This document shows, in pieces, positions 37,982-44,050 of a stretch of 44,050 bases of DNA. The notes under the pieces were generated by a model, which made no database searches, was not told where the DNA came from, and saw only the letters and a list, made by a program, of their open reading frames with translations. Made by a program: the position numbers and the translations under genes. Numbering within the stretch: the stretch's first letter is position 1; every line of letters starts with the position of its first letter. The stretch is from a virus: positions 1 through 44,050 of the IMG/VR virus record IMGVR_UViG_3300020215_000024; one strand, 5' to 3'.

Positions 37982-38439
37982 ACCTTCCCCCGGAAGCGTT
38001 CCAGCAATTCTTTGGCTTCATCAGCCCATCTGCAAATAATTGTGCATTCCTCACCAACGTTGTGCCTGTAATGTTTCAGCGTCGCCAAGTTTTCTGCGGT
38101 AATAACCAGCCCGGAGGCATCGGGGCGAGACAGGGCCGGGCCGTAAGTCTGAACAAGCCGGGCAATGTTCATCGAAAAAGGTAGATAGGGCTTACCCTCT
38201 GCGGCCTTGATCTTGTCCAATAGCTCGCAACATTCTTTGTAAAATTCATCCTTGTCCTTGGCCGCATTGGGGGAGCGTGAGGCCCGATCATCTCGAATTG
38301 CCCCAGCGATACATTCTTTTAGAAATCCAAGATGAACATTACCGCAAAGAAAAGGCTTTTCTGGGTCACCGCCAATCCATTCAAGAATAATATTGGATAC
38401 AATTTCTTCGATGTCCGGCGTCTTAGGCGTAGGGGTCAT
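37978..38439 (-). CDS. Hypothetical protein
   Basis: The 153-residue protein is helical and charged, with a central CCELLDKIKAAEGKPYLPF segment and a C-terminal HYRHNVGEECTIICRWADEA. It is not recognised. It is coupled by ATGA on both sides. Confidence 0.65.
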   Translation of the reverse strand: MTPTPKTPDIEEIVSNIILEWIGGDPEKPFLCGNVHLGFLKECIAGAIRDDRASRSPNAAKDKDEFYKECCELLDKIKAAEGKPYLPFSMNIARLVQTYGPALSRPDASGLVITAENLATLKHYRHNVGEECTIICRWADEAKELLERFRGKV

Positions 38440-38783
38440 ACAGTCACAAGTCCTTTTTCGATAAGGTGAATCAGCATTTTGGCGCGCGCGTCAGCTTCGG
38501 TTTTTTCCTGAATCCATTCACCGTTAACACGGATACCCCACTCGATTCCGTCTTTTTGCCGAACAGGCAGGTAATAAGGATATTGCGGCAGCATCGCGCC
38601 TAGCTCCGCAACCGTGAAGGCGGAATAGTAATGGTCTGAGTTGGAATCCCAGTCTTGCGGCTTGTTTAAAATGACATGGCCACCATCAACGCGCATAATA
38701 AACAAGCTTTCTCCCTGCTTCACGCCAAGCTCTTTAAGCCGCTTCGATAACTCCAAACTTGATACCTGATCTTCTAGTCTCAT
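38436..38783 (-). CDS. Hypothetical phage protein
   Basis: The 115-residue protein has an N-terminal helix (SLELSKRLKELGVKQGESLF), then SDHYYSAFTVAELGAMLP, which I recall in small phage proteins of unknown role. No enzyme motif. It is coupled by ATGA. Confidence 0.65.
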   Translation of the reverse strand: MRLEDQVSSLELSKRLKELGVKQGESLFIMRVDGGHVILNKPQDWDSNSDHYYSAFTVAELGAMLPQYPYYLPVRQKDGIEWGIRVNGEWIQEKTEADARAKMLIHLIEKGLVTV

Positions 38784-38971
38784 ACCTTCCCTTTCTTCTC
38801 CGAGCGTCCACGGGGGACGGTGTAGGTGATAGTGACTGGAACAATTAAATCCTCGATGTGCCGCAAAAGAGCCGCTTGTTTATATTCGGGAAAGATATAA
38901 AGAGCGTCTTGCGAGGTTCTTATAGACCGAGTTTTGGGATTAATCGCGGCCCAAGCTGTCGTCTTCTTCAT
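38780..38971 (-). CDS. Short hypothetical protein
   Basis: The 63-residue protein begins MKKTTAWAAINPKTRSIRTS, with a basic C-terminus. The IR-containing strand pattern recalls small phage inner proteins. It overlaps neighbours by ATGA. Confidence 0.6.
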   Translation of the reverse strand: MKKTTAWAAINPKTRSIRTSQDALYIFPEYKQAALLRHIEDLIVPVTITYTVPRGRSEKKGKV

Positions 38972-39144
38972 TTCTTCCTCTCCTTGCGGAGTTCTGCGCG
39001 TAATTCGTAATCAATTGCTCCTCTTAATGTTTTGCCCGGATAGACTTTTCCGTTAATAAAAGAGGCGCTGTATCCAGCTTCACAATAAGCGTGGTTTTTC
39101 TGCAACCAGTTCAAACGCTCCGTGTCCGTGAATCGCTTCTTCAT
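38968..39144 (-). CDS. Short hypothetical protein (58 aa)
   Basis: I chose ATG 39144 (ATGA overlap with the upstream stop) over 39162. The product MKKRFTDTERLNWLQKNHAY... with YELRAELRKERKK is basic and helical. The DTERLNWLQ start is common in small phage proteins of unknown role. Confidence 0.6.
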   Translation of the reverse strand: MKKRFTDTERLNWLQKNHAYCEAGYSASFINGKVYPGKTLRGAIDYELRAELRKERKK

Positions 39145-39257
39145 GGCTTGACCTTTCCGCATTTACAAACCTTCGTGTTCTTGTAGAGAATCCCCATGGT
39201 TCCTTCGAGTGATTTATAACGGTGCTTATGTTTGTGCTTCCTGCGCTCAGGCTTCAT
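39141..39257 (-). CDS. Short basic protein with a CxC tail (38 aa)
   Basis: The product MKPERRKHKHKHRYKSLEGT... is very basic and ends with CKCGKVKP. Its ATG lies within the end of the previous membrane-protein gene. It may bind nucleic acid. Confidence 0.5.
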   Translation of the reverse strand: MKPERRKHKHKHRYKSLEGTMGILYKNTKVCKCGKVKP

Positions 39258-39375
39258 CGTTCGGGAACCTTTCTTTTGGGAATAACTTTCCGTACATGAC
39301 CAAGTTAATAATCACCATTGCGCAGAAATAAATAAGCATTGGTACTGCGATAAACATAAGATGCTCAGGCTTCAT
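39247..39375 (-). CDS. Single-span membrane microprotein (42 aa)
   Basis: The product has one membrane helix (FIAVPMLIYFCAMVIINLV) and a basic tail. ATGA couples it to the preceding small membrane gene. Two adjacent single-span proteins are a common design for holin/antiholin or spanin-like pairs. No further evidence supports that. Confidence 0.5.
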   Translation of the reverse strand: MKPEHLMFIAVPMLIYFCAMVIINLVMYGKLFPKERFPNDEA

Positions 39376-39473
39376 GCGGCACCCGGTAACCTAAGCACAT
39401 ACTTCCCGACAATGTGATACGTCAGCAACCCAAGCAGAAACCAGTGCCACCATTTATTCAGCTCAAGCTTCAT
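39372..39473 (-). CDS. Single-span membrane microprotein (33 aa)
   Basis: The 33-residue product has the membrane segment WWHWFLLGLLTYHIVGKYVL. It is coupled by ATGA to 39247-39375 and to the gene upstream. It might pair with that gene. Confidence 0.5.
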   Translation of the reverse strand: MKLELNKWWHWFLLGLLTYHIVGKYVLRLPGAA

Positions 39474-39559
39474 GGGCGGCTCCACGCTCTAAGAAATATT
39501 TCTTCTCCATCAAAAACAATTTCAAATTCCTGATTAATCCACAGCGCTTCATTCATGCC
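39470..39559 (-). CDS. Short hypothetical protein (28 aa)
   Basis: ATG at 39559 has GGAGG six bases upstream and overlaps the end of the previous gene by 11 bp. The product MNEALWINQEFEIVFDGEEI... is acidic with strands. The longer frame from 39721 is unlikely. Confidence 0.45.
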   Translation of the reverse strand, partial: GMNEALWINQEFEIVFDGEEIFLRAWSRP

Positions 39560-39851
39560 GCACCTCCGGAGATTGGGGGAGTTTGAGGGAGCGGACACGT
39601 TTGGCTGTAACAGAAGGATGTTCGCCGTCTTCAACCGTAACAACCTCTTCCGCTTCCTTGTCCAAAACTTCTGCCGCACTCTCGATGGCCCTGTTGTGGA
39701 TACGGAGGAGGGCTTGTTCAATGATTCCTAAATTGCTTTCCGAGAAACAAATACCATCGGAACTAATCGTCGCCGAGAACTCTGTTTCTTTTCCGAACCG
39801 CTCAAGCCTGTCTAGCGCTTTGGAGGCTTCTTTCTTAATCTGCTCAAGCAT
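39549..39851 (-). CDS. Hypothetical helical protein
   Basis: ATG at 39851 has GGAG six bases upstream. The 100-residue product has a long helix (EQIKKEASKALDRLERF), a middle strand and an acidic C-terminus. The extended frame from 39908 (GTG) is less likely. The function is not recognised. Confidence 0.6.
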   Translation of the reverse strand: MLEQIKKEASKALDRLERFGKETEFSATISSDGICFSESNLGIIEQALLRIHNRAIESAAEVLDKEAEEVVTVEDGEHPSVTAKRVRSLKLPQSPEVRHE

Positions 39852-39945
39852 GGGAGGCTCCGAAAGTAACGTGTCCACAACAAGCGCATATTTCAGCGGT
39901 CTTATCACTTGCGGTTTCTGGTATGTAAATTAAAGGGTCAAGCAT
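39844..39945 (-). CDS. Short CxxC protein (33 aa)
   Basis: The product contains CACCGH near residue 20, a minimal metal-binding pair. Its ATG overlaps the preceding gene's end and its stop overlaps the next ATG by 8 nt. Confidence 0.45.
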   Translation of the reverse strand: MLDPLIYIPETASDKTAEICACCGHVTFGASHA

Positions 39946-40117
39946 GGTCACGCTCTCCGGAGGGGGCCAGCGACTCTTGAATCAGAACGTATTCCGAAAA
40001 TAGTTCAAGACGCTTTGGCTCCATGTTGTAATACTTCCGGTAAACCTTCACAGCTTCGTCCATACTTTCAGCAACGATAGAGTGATTTTGAGAATCTCCA
40101 CAGGTATAAATGTTCAT
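39938..40117 (-). CDS. Short hypothetical protein (59 aa)
   Basis: The product MNIYTCGDSQNHSIVAESMD... has a helix then an acidic-basic tail. GGAATC precedes the ATG, and an ATGA overlap links it to the upstream gene. The function is unknown. Confidence 0.55.
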   Translation of the reverse strand: MNIYTCGDSQNHSIVAESMDEAVKVYRKYYNMEPKRLELFSEYVLIQESLAPSGERDHA

Positions 40118-40245
40118 GATTCCTCGCTCGGGGTGTTAGGCTCCGACTTGATTGTGTCTTTGAAGATTTGAATTAATGGAATTTTGATAAACAGGTGAAG
40201 CATCCAGCCCTTCGGCTCTCTACTGATTCTGGTTACGATTCGCAT
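40114..40245 (-). CDS. Short membrane-like protein (43 aa)
   Basis: I chose the ATG at 40245 (GGAG seven bases upstream); a shorter start lies at 40203. The product MRIVTRISREPKGWMLHLFI... has an amphipathic or short hydrophobic segment and a Ser/Glu tail. It overlaps the upstream gene's end. Confidence 0.5.
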   Translation of the reverse strand: MRIVTRISREPKGWMLHLFIKIPLIQIFKDTIKSEPNTPSEES

Positions 40246-40414
40246 TGACCTTCTCCAAAACGATAATGTGATTGTTATGGTCGTGGACGATTTCTAAAAT
40301 CAGGTGCGTCCAATTTCTTCCGCGAACTATTACCAACCGCCCGCACTCACCGCAGAAAGCAGACATCGAACCTTCTTTGAAAATCTGAGATCCGACCTCG
40401 TGCCGTTTGCTCAT
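40220..40414 (-). CDS. Zinc-ribbon-like small protein
   Basis: The 64-residue protein has CGECGR near residue 21, a single cysteine pair, then HLILEIVHDHNNH, giving possible Cys2His2-type metal binding. A start at 40366 with GAAGG upstream is an alternative to the first ATG. Confidence 0.55.
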   Translation of the reverse strand: MSKRHEVGSQIFKEGSMSAFCGECGRLVIVRGRNWTHLILEIVHDHNNHIIVLEKVNANRNQNQ

Positions 40415-40417
40415 GTT

Positions 40418-40549
40418 TTATCTTGCGTCAATCCCAATAAACACAGGCAATTTCCAATCCGATAATTTGCCACAGGAATAACAATATGAAGCGCCTGCGT
40501 AAATTTTTGCTCCGCATTCACAAACTACGATTTCAAATGGTGTTGACAT
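40418..40549 (-). CDS. Zinc-ribbon microprotein (43 aa)
   Basis: CECGAKIYAGASYCYSCGK is a compact double-cysteine zinc ribbon. GGGAGG lies upstream of the ATG. One of the clearest examples of the zinc-ribbon microproteins in this arm. Confidence 0.65.
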   Translation of the reverse strand: MSTPFEIVVCECGAKIYAGASYCYSCGKLSDWKLPVFIGIDAR

Positions 40550-40723
40550 TTATTCCTCCCGCCCGGGGGCTTTAAGTTTCAAATTACCAACTCCTGAATA
40601 AAGAGATGGATTTTCTGGATCGTCTTCAAAAAGACAGGATGGACAATGCGATTTCCTGTAAACAATAGTTAATTCGTGGGAAAACGTAGAACATGAATCG
40701 CAAAATCCATCGCAGATTCTCAT
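40550..40723 (-). CDS. Zinc-ribbon-like protein (57 aa)
   Basis: The product has CDSCST near residue 8 and CPSCLF near residue 27, two pairs for one zinc, and an acidic tail. Its stop is adjacent to the next ATG. ATGA joins it to the upstream gene. Confidence 0.6.
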   Translation of the reverse strand: MRICDGFCDSCSTFSHELTIVYRKSHCPSCLFEDDPENPSLYSGVGNLKLKAPGREE

Positions 40724-40860
40724 TCCCGCGCCTCCGTGGATGGGCCCGCGGGCTCATTTTCCCTGTCTTTTTTTTGTTCCCTGATTTGATCTGCGGCCCA
40801 CTCGCAATTTTCGCATTTGCATTTAGGGTTGTAGGTTCTAGCTTTTCCGATATGCTTCAT
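40720..40860 (-). CDS. Cysteine-containing short protein (46 aa)
   Basis: The product MKHIGKARTYNPKCKCENCE... has a CxCxxC cluster and a charged tail. The ATG overlaps the previous stop (ATGA). The function is unknown. Confidence 0.55.
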   Translation of the reverse strand: MKHIGKARTYNPKCKCENCEWAADQIREQKKDRENEPAGPSTEARE

Positions 40861-41072
40861 TTTGGCTCCATCTTTCCCAATTCGTAAGCGCTTAAAGCGG
40901 TCAACTCAAGGACATTACGCTTCGTCATTGAAGCCCGTTTAAATCTTTCGTAAAGCTGTTCGATTGTCAGCCATTCGCCGTTGTGATAAACCTGCTTCTC
41001 ACCAAGATCAATGTTGTCGAGAACGTATCCATTTCCAGGTTCAAATACTTTCTTCCGCTTTTTGCGTTTCAC
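40857..41072 (-). CDS. Small basic hypothetical protein
   Basis: The 71-residue protein starts at GTG overlapping the upstream stop (GTGA) and opens with a run of lysines and arginines (MKRKKRKKVFEPGNGYVLDN), then a helical part (TIEQLYERFKRASM). It may bind DNA or RNA by charge. Confidence 0.6.
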   Translation of the reverse strand: MKRKKRKKVFEPGNGYVLDNIDLGEKQVYHNGEWLTIEQLYERFKRASMTKRNVLELTALSAYELGKMEPK

Positions 41073-41920
41073 TCAGAACCTCCGGGCCCTGCGGGGGGCT
41101 GTCCACAAATCGGGCAGAATTTCCAGTTATCCCGAAATGGAATCCCTGCCGGATTGTTTGCCTTTAGTACATAATGACCTGAACGGGTTTTGCGTAGATG
41201 ATCGCAAGCAGAAGGATTTAGCCTTGCTCTTTCGTCAGTGCATTTCTCGCACTTACCACAAGCTGAACCAAGGGCATAAGAGCCTCTGCAAATTAAGCCT
41301 GTGTAACGCGCCTCAGCCTTCCCGCCTTGGGCCACACCGCAAGAGTATTGTTTAAATCCATATTTAAAATGAACATCGCAATGATCTTTGTGCGCCTCCG
41401 CACCCCGCCCCTTAAACTCTGCGAGGGCTGACTCAAACTCGGCAAGCTCAGTTTCTACGCCATTTGCTTCTGCGATTGTCGTTTCCATGCCGTAAGCCCA
41501 AATGCTCCGGCGCAGAGCTTTTGCCAGTTCAGAAGCGGCCCTCACAAGCCCCTCGACACCGGGACGGGAGGCCAACTTCTGATAGTTTTCCAAAAGAATC
41601 TGAACTGAAGTGTAAAAATGGTTTCCGGTATCGTAGAAATGAAGATGTTTTTTAATGATCTTAATGGCATTTCCTATCTGATCACCGTTAACCAAATCAT
41701 CAGGCAAAAGACCATCCTTGATAGAATGCTCACACTCGGGCCGGGAGGCGCGGTCTTCACTAATAACCGCCATAATGATTTTTTCGGTTCCAATCAGCCG
41801 TGCCTCATGCAGAGACTTTGCTTTCTCCCGATCTTTTCTATTGCCGTATTCGTGATCAAATTCCCAATTGCCCCAAATCTTCAAAGCTGCTTCTTTAGCG
41901 ATAATTTCCGGTGTCTTCAT
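41069..41920 (-). CDS. Hypothetical protein with terminal zinc ribbon
   Basis: The 283-residue protein is mostly helical at the N-terminus with a Cys-rich middle (CGKCEKC near 228) and ends with a CPICGQPP pair. The final motif is a common phage zinc ribbon, possibly DNA-binding. No enzyme domain is recognised. It has ATGA overlaps. Confidence 0.65.
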   Translation of the reverse strand: MKTPEIIAKEAALKIWGNWEFDHEYGNRKDREKAKSLHEARLIGTEKIIMAVISEDRASRPECEHSIKDGLLPDDLVNGDQIGNAIKIIKKHLHFYDTGNHFYTSVQILLENYQKLASRPGVEGLVRAASELAKALRRSIWAYGMETTIAEANGVETELAEFESALAEFKGRGAEAHKDHCDVHFKYGFKQYSCGVAQGGKAEARYTGLICRGSYALGSACGKCEKCTDERARLNPSACDHLRKTRSGHYVLKANNPAGIPFRDNWKFCPICGQPPAGPGGSE

Positions 41921-42588
41921 GGTTTCACCTTTGGGCAGAAGGGACAGGTTTTAATTTCGGTTTTATTCAAGCTTTCTGTTAAACAGCGAGGCTCATTTTC
42001 CGCATACCAATAGCTACCCATATCGTGCTCACACTTCTCGGCCTGAGCGGGGAGGGGTGCCGCAGGTTCCTCATTCACGCAATCGCAAAGCTCATCCGTA
42101 ATGCAGGAACAATCTCCTGTCTTAGCCGGAGCTTCCCGTACCGGAGCGGGAGAGAGGAGGGCGTCAATATCCGTTAATTCCCAATGAGCGCCGCTGACAG
42201 TGGAAGCTTTAGATTCAATCCAGACTTTTATTTTCTGGATTCCTTGCTCCAGCGCGGCGATCCGCTTTCCGTCCTCACTTACTTGGCGACCTAGCACAAT
42301 CGAGCTTTCTTTGTACCTGTCCCGTTCCTCCGAGAGCGTCTTAACTTGGGCTTCCAGAGATTCAATTGTTTCCTTGATCGATGTATCCATTTTTTCAACT
42401 GTGATACGTTCTTCCACAAGCGGCTTTAATTCCGCCTTCAGCCGTTTAACCTCTTGCTCAAGATTCCCAGCCTTCACATTAAGCCCCTGAACCAGTTCTT
42501 TGTAGCCACCCTTGCCGTTTATTTCTTGCTTCAACCGCTCGTTCTCCGCCCTCAAATCCTCAATCTTCTTCAGCTCTCCGATACCCAT
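41917..42588 (-). CDS. Coiled-coil protein with C-terminal zinc ribbon
   Basis: I place the start at ATG 42588, which has GGGAGAGG upstream. The 223-residue protein has long heptad coiled coils (DLRAENERLKQEI, LEQEVKRLKAELK, SLEAQVKTLSEERDRY) and a C-terminal part with DCSCI..CDC and CPFC cysteine clusters. The design suggests a dimeric scaffold that binds metal or nucleic acid at its end. I know no named homologue. Confidence 0.65.
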   Translation of the reverse strand: MGIGELKKIEDLRAENERLKQEINGKGGYKELVQGLNVKAGNLEQEVKRLKAELKPLVEERITVEKMDTSIKETIESLEAQVKTLSEERDRYKESSIVLGRQVSEDGKRIAALEQGIQKIKVWIESKASTVSGAHWELTDIDALLSPAPVREAPAKTGDCSCITDELCDCVNEEPAAPLPAQAEKCEHDMGSYWYAENEPRCLTESLNKTEIKTCPFCPKVKP

Positions 42589-42590
42589 CT

Positions 42591-42803
42591 CTAATTCCTC
42601 TCCCTTATGGCCCGCCACAGAGGGTCGTCCTTCACAGAATCCTTCGCGGCCCGGATTAACCCTTCCACGGTCTCAAATTGCCTCTGATACTCCTTAAGCG
42701 CCTGACTATCGTGCCGCATACAGAAGGGAGCCCCATCTCCATCCTGGCAATGCACCGTAATCTTCCGGCACTCTGTGCAAATCATCATGGGATATGCGCT
42801 CAC
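42591..42803 (-). CDS. Cysteine-rich hypothetical protein (70 aa)
   Basis: GTG at 42803 overlaps the preceding stop (GTGA), which I prefer over ATG starts that overlap it by up to 94 bp. The product has CTECRK and later HCQDGDGAPFC, a possible zinc site, then a helical tail. The function is unknown. Confidence 0.55.
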   Translation of the reverse strand: MSAYPMMICTECRKITVHCQDGDGAPFCMRHDSQALKEYQRQFETVEGLIRAAKDSVKDDPLWRAIRERN

Positions 42804-43039
42804 AGGGCACCTACGCTCCTCGCAACCCTCTCTGCCCATTCCCGTTCGAAAGGGGATAGCACCTTTGGCGTCGCATACCTTCCATCCCTCCACACAAGCC
42901 TGTCCGTCTCATCCCACACGTTCACATAGAAACCCTGCTCGTACATGTTCTCCGCCATGGCCTCAATAGCCGCCCAGCACCCATCCGTCACGTACTCCTC
43001 CCACACCGTCCCATCTACTGACAAATCCACGATAAACAT
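42800..43039 (-). CDS. Small hypothetical protein
   Basis: The 79-residue protein begins MFIVDLSVDGTVWEEYVTDG, then a long helix (WAAIEAMAENMYEQGFYV) and a DETDRLV strand. It starts one base into the preceding stop (TAATG). I do not recognise it. Confidence 0.65.
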   Translation of the reverse strand: MFIVDLSVDGTVWEEYVTDGCWAAIEAMAENMYEQGFYVNVWDETDRLVWRDGRYATPKVLSPFEREWAERVARSVGAL

Positions 43040-43299
43040 TAGGCCGCCCTCCGTCTCTTCAGGTTAGGGGAGTACCGCACGCCATCTGCCCCGGTTATCC
43101 GCCAAGGAAATCCATGATCTTCAAGCATCTGCGCTTCACTCACCGCCTCCTGATACTCCTCCCGGTCTAAGGCCCACGCATCCCAGCCGCCGTTAACCTT
43201 ATTCCCCGTATAAATCTCCACATCAAACGGGCCGACGGGTTCCCGGTACTCTGAACTCAGATACTTACTCGTTTCACGCTCAAGATGCCTATCGCTCAT
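43039..43299 (-). CDS. Small hypothetical protein
   Basis: The 86-residue protein (MSDRHLERETSKYLSSEYRE...) has an EYQEAVSEAQMLEDHGFPWR part like some phage regulators, but no motif is certain. Its ATG overlaps the stop of the lysozyme-like gene (ATGA). Confidence 0.6.
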   Translation of the reverse strand: MSDRHLERETSKYLSSEYREPVGPFDVEIYTGNKVNGGWDAWALDREEYQEAVSEAQMLEDHGFPWRITGADGVRYSPNLKRRRAA

Positions 43300-44021
43300 A
43301 GAGCCTCCTTGGTATAGAAATACGTGACATTCTTTATCCAGTTTTTATTAAGATTTTTCGGGTCATTAGAGGCCCCGACAGGCGCATAGGTCTTGGCCAG
43401 GAAAGAGATAAAATCGAGGCTCTGAGGCCCCTTTTTGTAGCGGGAATAGGCCTTCTGAATCGTCTGCAAACACCCTTTGCGGCACTGGGCCTCCGTCTTA
43501 GCCGAACAATACGGTTTTAGGATCCCATAAGGCTTCGTCCGGGAGTTCTCAGCCCGCTTAATAGCATCCGCTAAGCGCTCAAAGTCCGGAACCGTAGCAA
43601 AATTTATCGGACATTTCTGCCCACGCTTAGGTGCAATTCCAGAACCCTGTGCATTAACAACTTTTGCACAACCCTTACAGGAGTTTGTAAGGTTTACATA
43701 TAAAGATTTTGTAGGGGAAACCCTGAGGATATCCTGTTGAATCTGTGTGGAAGGTGTGGTACCGTAGATGGTCTTAGAGTCATTAGACGCAAATATGTCT
43801 ACCTGAAAAAAGACGCAAACGATGACTGCGACTAAACTTATAACATTACGTTTAGTCTTATAATGTATACTCTCTCTCTCCCTATACAATCGGTCGTTGG
43901 GGATAAAAGCGGGGGATAATTCAAGGGTTCTGTGGATAACTTTACGTCTAAGGCTCACGTCGCTCAAAGGTGCCTTTGCGTTAAATTCTGCACTATAATT
44001 TAAATCCGCCCAGTTTTTCAT
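43296..44021 (-). CDS. Lysozyme/transglycosylase-like protein with N-terminal membrane anchor
   Basis: This 241-residue protein has a signal or anchor helix at about 59-77 (RNVISLVAVIVCVFFQVDIF) preceded by basic residues. A C-terminal domain starts at IKRAENSRTKPYGIL, in which E158 is the candidate catalytic glutamate of a lysozyme-like fold, followed by an FISFLAKTYAPVGASNDP stretch typical of phage muramidase-like proteins. Seven cysteines lie in the exported part. It may be a signal-anchor-release endolysin. It crosses the contig junction and follows the HTH gene. A TTG at 43889 is an alternative start. Confidence 0.6.
   Translation of the reverse strand: MKNWADLNYSAEFNAKAPLSDVSLRRKVIHRTLELSPAFIPNDRLYRERESIHYKTKRNVISLVAVIVCVFFQVDIFASNDSKTIYGTTPSTQIQQDILRVSPTKSLYVNLTNSCKGCAKVVNAQGSGIAPKRGQKCPINFATVPDFERLADAIKRAENSRTKPYGILKPYCSAKTEAQCRKGCLQTIQKAYSRYKKGPQSLDFISFLAKTYAPVGASNDPKNLNKNWIKNVTYFYTKEAL
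43831..43864. repeat. Inverted and direct repeats inside the lysozyme-like gene
   Basis: GACTAAAC (43831-43838) is inverted to GTTTAGTC (43851-43858), and CTTATAA occurs at 43838-43844 and 43858-43864, 20 bp apart. The stretch lies in the codons just before the membrane helix. It may be an operator of the HTH protein encoded next door, or an origin-type repeat. Confidence 0.4.
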
Positions 44022-44050
44022 GCTATTGAAACCTCGGCATCCTTTTTAAC
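43924..44050. repeat. 127-bp terminal direct repeat, right copy
   Basis: Identical to bases 1-127. It contains the start of the lysozyme-like gene and the last codons of the HTH gene. It should be trimmed from one end to make the circular sequence. Confidence 0.95.

Overview
This window is the complete or nearly complete genome of a tailed double-stranded DNA phage with podovirus-type morphogenesis genes. Bases 1-127 recur exactly at 43924-44050, so the contig closes into a circle of about 43,923 bp and the lysozyme-like gene crosses the junction. The host is unknown. It is evidently a bacterium: sigma70-type promoters (TTGACA, 17 bp, TATAAT-like), purine-rich Shine-Dalgarno sites and intrinsic terminators are all present. 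I see no integrase, no DNA polymerase and no RNA polymerase, which fits a phage that leans on the host replisome and transcription. I recognised no close relative, so the name of the phage group is left open.

Layout. (1) Bases 1-5170, minus strand: a regulatory and replication arm. It holds an HTH protein, a RepA-like helicase ATPase with a structured 5' leader and an adjacent repeat-rich candidate origin (766-983), two ribbon-helix-helix regulators, a GIY-YIG nuclease and many small genes. (2) Bases 5171-5493: a divergent regulatory gap with promoters for both arms and inverted or direct repeats. (3) Bases 5494-29526, plus strand: the late arm. In order it has a possible small terminase, large terminase, an isolated promoter/microprotein/terminator unit, tRNA-Thr(UGU), portal, scaffold, major capsid protein, decoration-like and other beta-rich virion proteins, a DUF115-like enzyme, a small membrane protein and permuted NlpC/P60-like hydrolase, adaptor (gp4-like) and tail hub (gp10-like) proteins, tail fibre-like proteins, an acetyltransferase, three ejection-type proteins and a metallophosphoesterase. 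(4) Bases 29459-44021 and on across the junction, minus strand: about 15 kb of tightly overlapping small genes (ATGA/GTGA junctions). A recombination module sits in it (RusA resolvase, candidate ssDNA-binding protein, Sak4-like ATPase, Cas4-like Fe-S nuclease), together with an HNH-like protein, an Acb2-like candidate, many zinc-ribbon microproteins and several single-span membrane microproteins. It is headed by the HTH gene and the lysozyme-like gene behind the promoter at 426-454.

How it may work. Early transcription probably runs leftward from promoters at 454, 2114, 2346 and 5205. RHH and HTH proteins are placed to control the switch to the rightward promoter at 5397 that drives packaging and virion genes. 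RepA with its origin, plus the recombination module, would supply replication intermediates to the terminase. Unusual points include recurrent promoters whose -10 box ends only 6-8 nt before the start codon (probable leaderless mRNAs), a plus-strand small RNA unit embedded in the minus operon (33883-34007), and a three-way-junction RNA in the repA leader. Roles given for unrecognised small genes are descriptions only.
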